Shown here: positions 19,601 through 27,613 of the stretch, piece after piece
Numbering within the stretch: position 1 is the stretch's first letter
Layout of the letters: the number at the start of each line of letters is the position of its first letter
From: Peterkaempfera podocarpi
GTDB taxonomy: Bacteria > Actinomycetota > Actinomycetes > Streptomycetales > Streptomycetaceae
Assembly: GCF_042466665.1 (NCBI RefSeq)
Contig: NZ_CP162102.1
Location: forward strand, 1,240,001 to 1,304,000
Reading direction: 5' to 3'
DNA length: 64,000 bases
The notes under the pieces: model-generated
What the model saw: the letters and a program-made list of their open reading frames with translations, nothing else
The model's database searches: none
Told to the model about the DNA's origin: nothing
Position numbers and translations under genes: made by a program

Positions 19601-20380
19601 GAGCGGACCGACTGGGTCACCGCGGACACCGACTGGCTGGACGACGCCGGTATCTACGGTGAGACCTCGCAGGAGTCGCTCGACGTCCTGCACTATGCGG
19701 CGGGAACGACCTCCAAGGTCAGCTGGTTCGGCCCGATCCAGCGGCCCCGGATGGGTTCGGTCATCAACCAGCCGATGCGCTACGGCAACGACCTCATCGC
19801 CCGTGTTCCCGGTTGGGGCGACTCGGGGGCCGGCCACGTCGGCGACGCCTATGACAACTTCGACGTCAAGGACTGGGTGGGGCTCTACCAGGGGGATCAG
19901 CTCCTGATGTGGGGCAACGCCGAGAAGGCGGTGGCGTTGGGGCTGCCCCCGGAGCGGCTGCCCTACCGGGTGGTCGTCGACAACGACCGCGGCACCTGGG
20001 CCGCCCCCTACTCGACGCACACGCTGACCGAGTGGGACTTCACCTCTGCCGCCGCGGAGGCCGAGGCGCTGCCGCTGATCCAGCTGGACTACGGCGTGGA
20101 CACCGACCGGGCCGGACGGGCGGACCGGCAGGCCCGGCTGACGGTGACCGCGTCCCATCTGCCCGGCACGACTGCCGCCATCGGCCGGCCCTCGCTCGAG
20201 GTCTCCTACGACGACGGAGTGACCTGGCAGCAGGCCGCACTGAGCCACAGCGGTGACGGCTGGCGGACCGATCTGCACGCGCCCAAGTCGGCGCACTTCG
20301 TCACCCTCCGGGTCACTGCCGAGGACAGTGCCGACAACAGTGTCTCGCAGACCATCACCCGAGCCTTCGGCCTGCGCTGA
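16649..20380 (+). CDS. secreted S8 family serine peptidase (subtilase), multidomain
   Basis: About 1243 residues from TTG 16649 (GAGAGG five bases upstream); ATG 16610 is the alternative. The signal peptide has a basic start, the core IALAAGVALAIGVVPATAA and a probable cut after AVPA or nearby. A prodomain of about 200 residues is followed by the catalytic domain with D246 (VAVLDSGAD), H279 (GHGTHVAST), the oxyanion Asn in AAGNAGPN and S450 (SGTSMATPHVAG); all are present. Beyond it lie a Fn3-like region, a PA-like insert (VRGKAVVVRRSDTTAIEEQA) and a long C-terminal beta region. The product is secreted and probably degrades extracellular protein. A perfect 16-bp hairpin follows. Confidence 0.93.
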   Translation: MPISLIRRPGRIALAAGVALAIGVVPATAAVPAGSRPVPPVGAVHQSSGGVGMHSITLITGDKVTIGTAADGTTVQTLQSPTGTTTGFHRTVLDGSTYVYPDAALPYISSGRLDKQLFNVTRLIADGYDDAHTDQLPLIVRYTDTAAKSRTRPRMAGSTVTHRLDSVQGAAVAEKREQASAFWSALTGGSGAAARSANPAFAGGVAKVWLDGKVKADLAESTAQIGAQQVWAEGDTGQGVRVAVLDSGADLEHPDLAGQFDATASFVPSEQEMTDYVGHGTHVASTIAGTGSASDGKERGVAPGARLAIGKVLNGRGQGQESWVIAGMEWAAKDEQARIISMSLGGDGDGTDPLSQAVNQLSAETGALFVIAAGNAGPNNIGSPGAADAALTVGAVDSADHLADFSSQGPRRGDGGLKPEITAPGVGILAARSKDSSVGSGYYTTMSGTSMATPHVAGAAALLAAAHPGWTGPQLKEALVSSAKATPEYTPYQAGSGRVDALAAVHASVFATVSAYSGFHTWPTKPGETDVQKVTYTNVGDAPVSLDLAMDATVAADAFSLSENRVTVPAHGTASVTLTATLDRLPTFQPVSGMITGTDGTGVVRARTLIGAVREGPRHDLTIVAKDRSGKPLSGRVTIVSAHSMPTVTLDASGTGTVPQLPTGAYSGWLLTDVQGADGPHSLGLALLAFTGVQLDHDLTITLDARKARQVQASVPKEATAVLSRLDISQSFGANSETDSFMPGAVSEVQGPDAYDSIWTLPGTGGSTDGFRFGARFRLEQPALTLSRGSRSYDDLLVKRAAKPLPAGTRRLTAVFAGDGTAEALAGMDVRGKAVVVRRSDTTAIEEQAKTAAAAGARLLLVANDGIGRQDPWNEPTDSTESPAPLTVATLNTDQGADLIDALQRGSVTLKVSSHPTTDYLYDVVHHWSGSVPAYPTWRVRPSDLARVDVSFRNYRPEKAFEYRGDISDGWGGVWRAFPVPAQGERTDWVTADTDWLDDAGIYGETSQESLDVLHYAAGTTSKVSWFGPIQRPRMGSVINQPMRYGNDLIARVPGWGDSGAGHVGDAYDNFDVKDWVGLYQGDQLLMWGNAEKAVALGLPPERLPYRVVVDNDRGTWAAPYSTHTLTEWDFTSAAAEAEALPLIQLDYGVDTDRAGRADRQARLTVTASHLPGTTAAIGRPSLEVSYDDGVTWQQAALSHSGDGWRTDLHAPKSAHFVTLRVTAEDSADNSVSQTITRAFGLR

Positions 20381-20391
20381 CACCATCTGAC

Positions 20392-20431
20392 ACCGCATCC
20401 GCCGGGCGGGGACGCGCCCGGCGGATGCGGT
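20392..20431 (+). terminator. perfect 16-bp stem terminator after the subtilase
   Basis: ACCGCATCCGCCGGGC (20392-20407) is exactly complementary to GCCCGGCGGATGCGGT (20416-20431) with an 8-base loop. It starts 12 bases after the subtilase stop. It separates the protease from the mannosyltransferase gene. Confidence 0.85.
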
Positions 20432-20607
20432 GCCGCCCCGGGACCGCGAGGACGCCGCGGACCGGGCCGGCAGGCCGTTCCGCAGCCGATCGCACGGTGG
20501 TGGCCGCGAGGGGATTTCTTCGTCGTGCGAGCATGACGTGCCCGGGTCGTAGCACCATCGGTCGCAACGATCTCTGGTTCATCCCCGACTGCGACGGAGA
20601 GACCTGC

Positions 20608-22335
20608 ATGCTGAGCAGCGCCCTGCCCGAGACGGGTTCGGCCCCGGGATCGGCCCGAGGGGAGTCCGAGCCCGGTTCCTGGATGCGGCGGCTGCACCGG
20701 TTCGGATACACGGCGCCGCGCCGTCCCGACACCCGTGTGCGTCTGGTGCCGCCCTTCCCCGAGCCGGGAACCCGGCTGTGGGACGCGCTGGGGCTCAGCC
20801 CGGCCACGGCCCTCCGGGCCGCGAGATGCACGGGCTGGCTCGGACCGGTCCTCGTCGCCGTCTTCGCTGGAGTGATCCGGTTCTGGCACCTCGCCCACCC
20901 GCACGATCTCGTCTTCGACGAGACGTACTACGCCAAGGACGCCTGGTCGCTGCTGACCTTCGGCTACGAGGGCACCTGGCCGGACCGCACCGTCGCCGAC
21001 CCGCAGGTCCTGGGCACCCCCCAGGTGATACCGCTCTCCGACACCGGGGCGTTCCTGGCCCACCCGCCGATGGGCAAGTGGATGATCGCGCCGGGTGAGT
21101 GGATCTTCGGCCTCAACCCGCTCGGGTGGCGCTTCATGGCCGCAGTGGTGGGCACCCTGTCGGTGCTGATGCTCTGCCGAATAGGACGCCGCCTGTTCCG
21201 CTCCACAGCGCTGGGCTGCCTGGCCGGGACGCTGATGGCCGTGGACGGCCTGCAGTATGTGATGAGCCGCGTCGCCCTGCTCGACATCTTCGTCATGTTC
21301 TTCGTCCTGGCGGCCTTCGGGTGCCTGCTGGTCGACCGGGACCGGGCACGGGCCGGATTCGCGGCGGCCCTGCCCGTGGACGAGGCAGGCTTCGCCCGTC
21401 CCGACCCCACCACGGCCGGCCGCACCGGAACCGGACTGCGGCCCTGGCGGATCGCAGCCGGGATCCTGCTGGGCCTGGCGGCCGCCACCAAGTGGAACGG
21501 CCTGTACTTCCTGGTCTTCTTCGCGGTGCTGACCGTGCTGTGGGACGTCGGTTCCCGGCGCCTGGCCGGGGCCCGACGTCCGTACCTGGCGGTGCTGCGC
21601 AAGGACCTCGGCTGGTCTGCCCTGTCGCTGGTGCCGACCGCCGCCGCCACCTATCTGGCGACCTGGACCGGCTGGTTCGCCTCCGACAAGGCCTACGGCC
21701 GGCACTGGGCCGACGACCGCGGCGGCACCTGGTCGTGGATCCCCGCGACCATCCGCAGTTTCTGGCACTACGAGTACCAGGTGTACCAGTTCAACGTCGG
21801 CCTGCACTCACCCCACCGCTACCAGTCCAACCCCTGGAGCTGGCTGGTCCTCGGCCGCCCGGTACTGCAGTACTACCAGTCGCCGAAGGCCGGAGCACAG
21901 GGCTGCCACGCCCCGGCCGGCTGTGTGCAGAGCGTCCTCGCGCTGGGCACGCCGCTGCTGTGGTGGTCGGGGTGCTGCGCGCTCGCCTATCTGCTCTACC
22001 GATGGGCGCTGCGCCGGGACTGGCGCGCGGGCGCCGTCCTGTGCGCGGTCGCCGCCGGTTACCTGCCCTGGTTCCACTACCAGGACCGCACGATCTTCTC
22101 GTTCTACGCGGTCGCCTTTGTGCCGTTCGTCTGCCTGGCGGTGGCGATGACGGTGGGCGCGATGGCCGGGCCGCCGGGGGCCGGCAGAACCAGGCGCATC
22201 CGGGGCGTGTCGGCCGCGGGGGTCCTGGTCCTGCTGATCATTGCGAACTTCGTCTACTTCCTTCCGATCTACACCGGTGACACCATCCCGTACTCCGCCT
22301 GGTACTCCAGGATGTGGTTCAACGCCTGGATCTGA
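20608..22335 (+). CDS. pmt: dolichyl-phosphate-mannose-protein mannosyltransferase-like Pmt
   Basis: 575 residues from ATG 20608 (GGAGAG upstream). About eleven membrane segments, a first loop with the catalytic acidic pair in VFDETYYAKDAW, then HPPMGKWMIAPGEWIFG and a large external loop (YQVYQFNVGLHSPHRYQSNP) identify a GT39 protein O-mannosyltransferase. It transfers mannose from polyprenyl-phosphate-mannose to Ser/Thr of proteins as they cross the membrane. In S. coelicolor, Pmt is needed for phage phiC31 infection and for resistance to cell-wall antibiotics. It stands alone here. A GC hairpin precedes it; no linked Ppm1 gene is in the window. Confidence 0.92.
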   Translation: MLSSALPETGSAPGSARGESEPGSWMRRLHRFGYTAPRRPDTRVRLVPPFPEPGTRLWDALGLSPATALRAARCTGWLGPVLVAVFAGVIRFWHLAHPHDLVFDETYYAKDAWSLLTFGYEGTWPDRTVADPQVLGTPQVIPLSDTGAFLAHPPMGKWMIAPGEWIFGLNPLGWRFMAAVVGTLSVLMLCRIGRRLFRSTALGCLAGTLMAVDGLQYVMSRVALLDIFVMFFVLAAFGCLLVDRDRARAGFAAALPVDEAGFARPDPTTAGRTGTGLRPWRIAAGILLGLAAATKWNGLYFLVFFAVLTVLWDVGSRRLAGARRPYLAVLRKDLGWSALSLVPTAAATYLATWTGWFASDKAYGRHWADDRGGTWSWIPATIRSFWHYEYQVYQFNVGLHSPHRYQSNPWSWLVLGRPVLQYYQSPKAGAQGCHAPAGCVQSVLALGTPLLWWSGCCALAYLLYRWALRRDWRAGAVLCAVAAGYLPWFHYQDRTIFSFYAVAFVPFVCLAVAMTVGAMAGPPGAGRTRRIRGVSAAGVLVLLIIANFVYFLPIYTGDTIPYSAWYSRMWFNAWI

Positions 22336-22604
22336 GCGCCGGGCCCCCACCGGCCATGGCGAGCCGATTCCCGGGTGCTGCGGTCGGACGGGTGCGACGG
22401 GCTCATCCCGGCACTCGGCGAGCAGCCGTCCCACCGGCCTCACGGGGCCTGGGAGCTCTCCGTCCAGGCCCCCGACAGCGGTGCCGCCGGTATCCCGCCG
22501 TACGTCCCGCCTGGCAGCGGTCTGCCGCCGATCGGTGTAGCTCTCGGGTGAGCGGGCCTGCGGTCCGCACCGATGGGCAGGGATGGAGGCGGAGGTGCAT
22601 TCGG

Positions 22605-24947
22605 ATGCCCAGCGATGACGTGCTCGTCCTCATCGACGAGGGTGGCCGGGTGATCGAGTGGGGGCGTCCGGCCGAGGAGCGGTTCGGGCGGTCCTCGGAG
22701 GAGGCGGTCGGCCGGCCCGTGACCGCACTCGTGCGTGAGGTCGCCACGGCCGGCAACTCCCCGCGGAGCGGGTGCCCGGACTCGGCCGCGGTGCTGGTCA
22801 AGCCGGTACTGCGCGGCACTGCGGTGGTGTGGCAGGTGCTCGCGGCGCGGGACAGCATGCCGGGACAGGACGTGGCGATCCTGGAGGCCATGTTCGCCCA
22901 TTCACCGGTGGCTCTGCTGATCCTGGACGATCAGCTGCGCGTGGTCCGCGTGAGCACCACCTCCGGCATCCTGCGTGACGCGCCGGCGGAGCACCTCCTG
23001 GGCAGGTCCTTCATCGAGGTGTCCGCGTTCGGCGACCCCGAGGAGGAGGCCGCCGTGGCACAAAGGGTCCTGGTCGGCGGCGAACCGGTGGCGAACCGGC
23101 TCGTCCGGGGCATCCTGGGGCCCGGTCGGCCCAGGTGCCGCACCCACTCCGTTTCGTACTTCCGCCTGGAGGACTCCCACGGCGATGTACTCGGGCTGGT
23201 GGCATCCGCGGTCGACGTCACCGAGCGGGAGAACGCGACCAGCCGACTGGCCCTCCTGGACCATGTCCGCGCCAGCGTGGGGCATCTGCTCAATGTGGGC
23301 ATCATCTGCCAGGAACTGGCGGATGCGGTGGTACCCGCCTTTGCGGCGATGGCCGTGGTCGAAGTGGTCGACGACGTCGTCCGGGGAGAAGACCCTCCCG
23401 CAGTCCCCGTCCGCCCGGACGTTCCCCTGCGCAGGGCGGCCTTTCAAGGCGGCCATCCGGCCTACCCGATCGGAGAGGTACGTCCCCTCCCGCCCGGTGC
23501 CCCCTTCTCGAACATCCTGTCCGACCTCCGGCCGCTCCTGCTCCCGATCGACGAGAACAGCTCGTGGCTGGCCGCCGACCCCTCCCGGGCCGACGCCGTC
23601 CGGCGATCCGGCGCCCACTCCGTGATCGTGGCACCGCTGGCGCTGTGCGGTCAGGCCCTGGGCCTGGCCAGCTTCTACCGCCAGCAGGACCAGGCCCCCT
23701 TCGACGAGGAGGACATCGCAGTCGCCTCCGCCGTCTGCGCGCACACCGCGCTCTGCATCGAGAACGCCCGCCGTTTCATGCGCGAGTGGACCATCGCCTC
23801 GACCGTCCAACGCCGGCTTCTCCCCCAGCACCCGGTCAGGCAGACCACCGTGGAGGCCTCCCCACTGCACCTCTCCGATCCGGCAGGTGGCGGCGCATGG
23901 TTCGACGTCATCGCCCTCCCCAGCGCACGGACGGCGCTGGTCGTCGGCTCCGTGGCCGGACAAGGTATTGCCGCAGCCATCACGATGGGACTGCTGCGGA
24001 CAGCCCTCCACACCCTCATCGCCCTGGACCTGCAGCCCGACGAGCTGCTGGCCCGGCTGAGCGAGTCCGTCGCCCGTATGGTCCCCGCATACGCCGCGCT
24101 GCCAACGGAAGCCCGCGAGCCCGACCCGCTCCGTGTCGGCTGTGCCGTCGCGATCTACGACCCCATCGAACTCACCTGCACCATCGCCCGCGCCGGCCTC
24201 CCCGAACCGGTCGCGGTCCTCCCCGACGGCACCTCGGCCCCGCTGCCCGTCCCCCCGGGTCCCCTGCTCACGGGACGGGACGACGCCCCCTTCCCGGCGA
24301 CCACGGTCGACCTCCCCGCGGACACCACCCTGGCCATGGGAACAGGCACACTCGCCGACCAGCTGATCGCACCGTCCGGCCCGCTGCGCCCGCTCCTGGA
24401 CGACGCCCGCACAAGGCCCCTGGACGACCTGCGCGACACGATCGCCCACGCGGTCGCCGATGCTCCCCCGGCCGGCGAAACAGTGATGCTGCTCGCCCGT
24501 ACCATGGCGCTGTCCGCCGACCGACCTGACCCGGGCACTGCCGGCGGACCCCGAGGCCGCACCGATCGCCCGTGCGGCGGCCCGCGAACGGCTGCGGGCC
24601 TGGGGCGTGGACGAGGACACCGCGTTCACCGCCGAACTCATCGTCAGCGAGTTCGTCGGCAACGCCGTCCGCTACGGGGCTCCGCCCCTGCAACTCCGCC
24701 TGATCCTGGACCGGAAACTGACCTGCGAGGTCAGCGACGCCTCCCCCAGCGCTCCGCAGGTGCAACACGCCCGCACCATCGACGAGAACGGCCGTGGGCT
24801 GTTCATCACCGCCAGCCTCGCCGATCAGTGGGGCACCCGCCATCGGGCCCACAAGAAGACCGTCTGGGCGGAACTGCCCGCGGACGTGCCGACGGTCGAC
24901 CCATGACACCCACTTCCCACGGGCGGATCTCACTGACCGGCCGGTGA
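22605..24947 (+). CDS. PAS-GAF-SpoIIE/PP2C-like-HATPase sensor protein, frameshifted near its 3' end
   Basis: ATG 22605 follows GGCGGAGGTG. Domains in order: PAS at about 1-90, second PAS at about 95-215, GAF at about 220-390, signalling helix TIASTVQRRLLPQ near 400, then a PP2C/SpoIIE region to about 630. The PP2C metal site is degenerate: GGDWYD reads GGAWFD (A431) and the usual GDV reads GSV (S449). At about 24516-24527 one extra base moves the HATPase domain into another frame (24526-24906). The in-frame tail to 24947 is Arg/Pro-rich and runs into a terminator hairpin, so it is not natural coding. The paralogue at 56214-58523 is full-length. The probable role is stress or anti-sigma signalling. 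Confidence 0.85.
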   Translation: MPSDDVLVLIDEGGRVIEWGRPAEERFGRSSEEAVGRPVTALVREVATAGNSPRSGCPDSAAVLVKPVLRGTAVVWQVLAARDSMPGQDVAILEAMFAHSPVALLILDDQLRVVRVSTTSGILRDAPAEHLLGRSFIEVSAFGDPEEEAAVAQRVLVGGEPVANRLVRGILGPGRPRCRTHSVSYFRLEDSHGDVLGLVASAVDVTERENATSRLALLDHVRASVGHLLNVGIICQELADAVVPAFAAMAVVEVVDDVVRGEDPPAVPVRPDVPLRRAAFQGGHPAYPIGEVRPLPPGAPFSNILSDLRPLLLPIDENSSWLAADPSRADAVRRSGAHSVIVAPLALCGQALGLASFYRQQDQAPFDEEDIAVASAVCAHTALCIENARRFMREWTIASTVQRRLLPQHPVRQTTVEASPLHLSDPAGGGAWFDVIALPSARTALVVGSVAGQGIAAAITMGLLRTALHTLIALDLQPDELLARLSESVARMVPAYAALPTEAREPDPLRVGCAVAIYDPIELTCTIARAGLPEPVAVLPDGTSAPLPVPPGPLLTGRDDAPFPATTVDLPADTTLAMGTGTLADQLIAPSGPLRPLLDDARTRPLDDLRDTIAHAVADAPPAGETVMLLARTMALSADRPDPGTAGGPRGRTDRPCGGPRTAAGLGRGRGHRVHRRTHRQRVRRQRRPLRGSAPATPPDPGPETDLRGQRRLPQRSAGATRPHHRRERPWAVHHRQPRRSVGHPPSGPQEDRLGGTARGRADGRPMTPTSHGRISLTGR
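24526..24906 (+). pseudogene. displaced C-terminal HATPase (anti-sigma kinase-like) domain of the preceding gene
   Basis: This frame begins in the middle of the sensor gene with LTRALPADPEAAPIARAAAR. It contains the GHKL N-box (TAELIVSEFVGNAVRYG) and G-box (ENGRGLFITASLADQWG) of an RsbW-like ATP-binding domain. It matches the C-terminus of the intact paralogue residue for residue in many places, which shows that a one-base insertion near 24516-24527 split one gene. An internal ATG at 24607 could give a separate domain, but no ribosome binding site precedes it. Confidence 0.75.
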
Positions 24948-24968
24948 CCGCGAAGGCGGTCACCGGCC
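24939..24968 (+). terminator. 13-bp stem hairpin after the sensor gene
   Basis: GGCCGGTGACCGC (24939-24951) pairs perfectly with GCGGTCACCGGCC (24956-24968) around GAAG. It lies 33 bases after the stop of the displaced HATPase frame (24906). It also overlaps the read-through stop at 24947, which supports 24906 as the natural gene end. It may act for both convergent genes. Confidence 0.8.
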
Positions 24969-25080
24969 CGTCCCCAGGCGGCGGGTGGCTCGGCCAGGGG
25001 CGCGAGGTTGTCTTCTGTTCTCAGGTGGGTGTCGCGCTGATCGGGCGAGTTCGAGATTTCCGTGGTCCGGGCCGGAGAAC

Positions 25081-25944
25081 TCAGGTACCACTGCGGCCGA
25101 AGAAATCGAGCAGTGCCCTGGCGACCCGGTCGGGCCTGCCGTCGTCCTCCGGGCCGTCGTGGCCCAGGCCGGAGAACATCGCGACCTGGGACTGCCCCAA
25201 GGCACCGGCAAGACCTTCGATTGCGACCTTGAAATAGGACGGCCCCTTGGTCCCGTGCATGAGGAGGACGGGGATGTCGAGATTCTCGTAGTCGGAGAGG
25301 GTATCGCTCATCTCGTGGATCACCTGGACGTCGTAGTGCATTGTCGGCACCAGATCGCGGATGGTGACCTCGCTGTCGCTTCCGTCACCCTGGAGCCGCA
25401 TGATGAGCGCCATCGCCGGTACAAGCAGCCAGCGCGGCGTCCGCTGGAACAGAGGCTCGGTGCCCAGGCCCTTCATGACGGTGATCAGCGCTGCGGAGAT
25501 GCGCCCCTGAGAGAGCCTCCTCTCGTAGGTGGGCACCCACTCCGTGGGCACCGAGTGACCGATGGCAAAGGGCGGCTCATACAGTGCCGCCATGTCGATC
25601 GCGGGCACGTCGAGCGCTGTCCTCAATGTGACCAGCGCCCCTGCGCTCAATCCGAACATATAGCGAGCACCGGTCCCGGCGATGATCGCCTGCATGTCCT
25701 CCACTTCGCGCATCACACTGAACTCGTCCCCGAACGGGCCGCTCAAACCGCGGCCGCGCCGGTCGGGCAGATAGACCGTGAAAGAGTCCGACATGAGCCG
25801 CCCCAGCCTCATGAGATCCTGCGACGACTTCAAACCGCCGTGCAGCAGAACAAGGCCCGGGCCGTGCCCCGCCTTGCGGTAGCCGATCACCGTTCCGTCC
25901 TTGGAGACGACGCTGGCTTTTGTGTATGGATCTGTTCGTTTCAT
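25081..25944 (-). CDS. alpha/beta hydrolase
   Basis: 287 residues from ATG 25944, with AGAGGG upstream. It has the oxyanion loop LVLLHGGLKSS, the nucleophile elbow MFGLSAGALVT (Ser near residue 100), PVLLMHGTKGP with the supporting acidic strand, and the C-terminal FSGLGHDGPED with the catalytic His. Base composition is slightly less GC-rich than its neighbours, and rare-looking codons near the start hint at acquisition. No signal peptide. Substrate unknown. Confidence 0.9.
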   Translation of the reverse strand: MKRTDPYTKASVVSKDGTVIGYRKAGHGPGLVLLHGGLKSSQDLMRLGRLMSDSFTVYLPDRRGRGLSGPFGDEFSVMREVEDMQAIIAGTGARYMFGLSAGALVTLRTALDVPAIDMAALYEPPFAIGHSVPTEWVPTYERRLSQGRISAALITVMKGLGTEPLFQRTPRWLLVPAMALIMRLQGDGSDSEVTIRDLVPTMHYDVQVIHEMSDTLSDYENLDIPVLLMHGTKGPSYFKVAIEGLAGALGQSQVAMFSGLGHDGPEDDGRPDRVARALLDFFGRSGT

Positions 25945-26561
25945 TACATTTACCCTCTATGTGTGACCACGGGCCTGGAAACAGCCGGCGCCCTGTCCGC
26001 ACAACCGCGTACCGCGTACCGCGCCGCGGGCGCACAGTCGGCCGTCCGCACGGGTCCCGGCCGGGCGTCACCTTCTCGGCCCCTGGAAGACCGACGTCCA
26101 GCAGCGCGGCAGCAATCGCCTCCCGACACCCAGCCCCGAGCAGCCGCCGGGCACGACTCCGGAGAGCCGCCCCCGGCCGCGTGTGAGACCGCCGAGAGCG
26201 CACTCGGTCTGCCGACCTACGCGTTCGGCCTCAACCCGCCCGCACGGCCTGCTCCGTAACGGGAACAGCTCGAAGTCCGTCACGGGCGAAACTCTCGGAC
26301 CACCCGGGCTGCGATGGGCCCGACGCCGTCGCGGGTGGACGCCAAGCGGCTGACGCCAGGCAAGGCAAGGCAAGGGGACGGTACGGGTATCGGGAACCGC
26401 CGAGGCGACGGCATGGAAGGCCAGGGTGCCGACATGCCCGATCACTGGCACCGCCCTGCCCCTTGTCGTGGCATCACACCTCCCCCATCGACGTGAACAT
26501 CGTTCACGTGTACATTGTTCACGTCTGCGAGTCGGAGTTGTCAACCCCAAGGGAGGACGCG
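25945..26561. other. divergent intergenic region with short repeats and the TetR operator
   Basis: No gene is supported between the hydrolase and TetR genes, although frames stay open. A short tandem of AGGCA units lies near 26352-26374. The TetR operator is at 26493-26522. The hydrolase promoter should lie near 25950-25980, which is relatively AT-rich. Confidence 0.5.
26493..26522 (+). promoter_or_regulatory. double palindromic operator for the TetR regulator
   Basis: Two 15-base near-palindromes abut: GTGAACATCGTTCAC (26493-26507) and GTGTACATTGTTCAC (26508-26522). They share GTGxACATxGTTCAC, lie 40 bases upstream of the tetR start and have the size and symmetry of TetR-family operators. 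Two dimers could bind side by side. Autoregulation is inferred from position. Confidence 0.8.
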
Positions 26562-27110
26562 ATGGGGCAGCGGCGCGACGAGGTGCTGCAGGCCGCGATC
26601 GAGCTGCTGGACGAGGTCGGAATCGAAGGGCTCACCATGCGGGTCCTGGCAGCCCGCATCGGCGTGAGGGCAAGCGCGCTCTACCGGCACTACCCCAGCA
26701 AGCAGGCCCTGCTCGACGCGATGGTCGTGCATCTGGCGACACCCGGCGCCGATCCGCAAGCGCCGGCCGACGCGCCCTGGGACGAGCAGTTGCGGCAGAC
26801 CGCAAACGGCCTGCGCGAGGTGATGCTGGCGCACCGCGACGGAGCCCGTCTCATGTCGACCTTCCACACGCCCGGACCCGAGGCGGCCGCCGGCTTTCAC
26901 AACCTCGTCGCCGCCCTCCGGACCGCCGGCACCACACCCGACGCCGCGGTCACGGCCGTCGACACCGTCCTGGCCTACGTCAACGGCCATACCCTCGAGG
27001 AACAGACCCGCAAGACCGACGCCCGGACGTGGCCCAGAGACCGCCGCGACCTCGCCTTCAACAACGGCCTCGAGCTGATTCTCACCGGCATCCGGGCAAC
27101 CCTGCCCTGA
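26562..27110 (+). CDS. TetR/AcrR family transcriptional regulator
   Basis: 182 residues from ATG 26562 with GGGAGG seven bases upstream. The N-terminal helix-turn-helix (AAIELLDEVGIEGLTMRVLA, then RIGVRASALYRHYPSKQALL) is typical. The remainder fits the TetR C-terminal class (TetR_C_1-like), with a helical ligand and dimer domain. The double palindrome at 26493-26522 suggests self-repression. No transporter or enzyme lies directly downstream: the ASCH gene is 163 bp away. The effector and other targets are unknown; the divergent hydrolase gene is a candidate. Confidence 0.92.
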   Translation: MGQRRDEVLQAAIELLDEVGIEGLTMRVLAARIGVRASALYRHYPSKQALLDAMVVHLATPGADPQAPADAPWDEQLRQTANGLREVMLAHRDGARLMSTFHTPGPEAAAGFHNLVAALRTAGTTPDAAVTAVDTVLAYVNGHTLEEQTRKTDARTWPRDRRDLAFNNGLELILTGIRATLP

Positions 27111-27273
27111 GACCGTCAGGCCTGCGCCTGCGCGGTACCCGTCGACCAGGTCCAAGGCCTGCGGCGACGGCCCCGCGCTCGACCCGGGGCAGGGATGTGG
27201 GCGGCGCCTGCCGGCCTTCTCCCCCGGCCGGAACGCACCCCCGCACCACTCAGCCCTGGGAGGTCGACCACCG

Positions 27274-27606
27274 ATGTCCGCCCGCCGCATGAACCTCTAC
27301 CGCCAGTACTTCGACCTGGTGGCCGAAGGCCGCAAGACGGTTGAGGTCCGCGTGCAGTACGAGCACCTCCGGGACCTCGCCGCCGGACAGTACATCCGCT
27401 TCACCTGCGACCGCGACGAATGCCTGGTGCGCGTCGTCCGCGTCACCCGCTACACCTCGTCCGAGGAGATGCTCGACGCCGAGGGCCCAGCCGATGTGGA
27501 CCCGGACTCGACGCATGAGGAGCAGTTGGCGAACATCCGCCGGATCTACGGGCCGCAGAAGGAGGCCCTGGGCGTCCTTGCCCTGCGGATCGCGCGCGTT
27601 GACTGA
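27274..27606 (+). CDS. ASCH domain protein
   Basis: 110 residues from ATG 27274, with GGGAGG about ten bases upstream. The fold signature is seen as MNLYRQYFDLVAEGRKTVEV, RDLAAGQYIRFTCD and LVRVVRVTRYTSSEEML, the usual ASCH/YqfB-like beta-barrel with the Lys-Thr-Val-Glu turn. ASCH domains are PUA-like RNA- or nucleoside-binding folds; some, such as YqfB, hydrolyse N4-acetylcytidine. Which applies here cannot be decided. The stop is only 7 bp from the stop of convergent arsM. Confidence 0.85.
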   Translation: MSARRMNLYRQYFDLVAEGRKTVEVRVQYEHLRDLAAGQYIRFTCDRDECLVRVVRVTRYTSSEEMLDAEGPADVDPDSTHEEQLANIRRIYGPQKEALGVLALRIARVD

Positions 27607-27613
27607 CGCATCG

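Noticed and set aside
16787..20398. A 1203-codon open frame antisense to the subtilase
   Set aside because: It is the mirror of a strongly coding high-GC gene; its product is Gly/Arg/Val-rich with no domain, signal or ribosome binding site, while the plus strand has a full catalytic triad.
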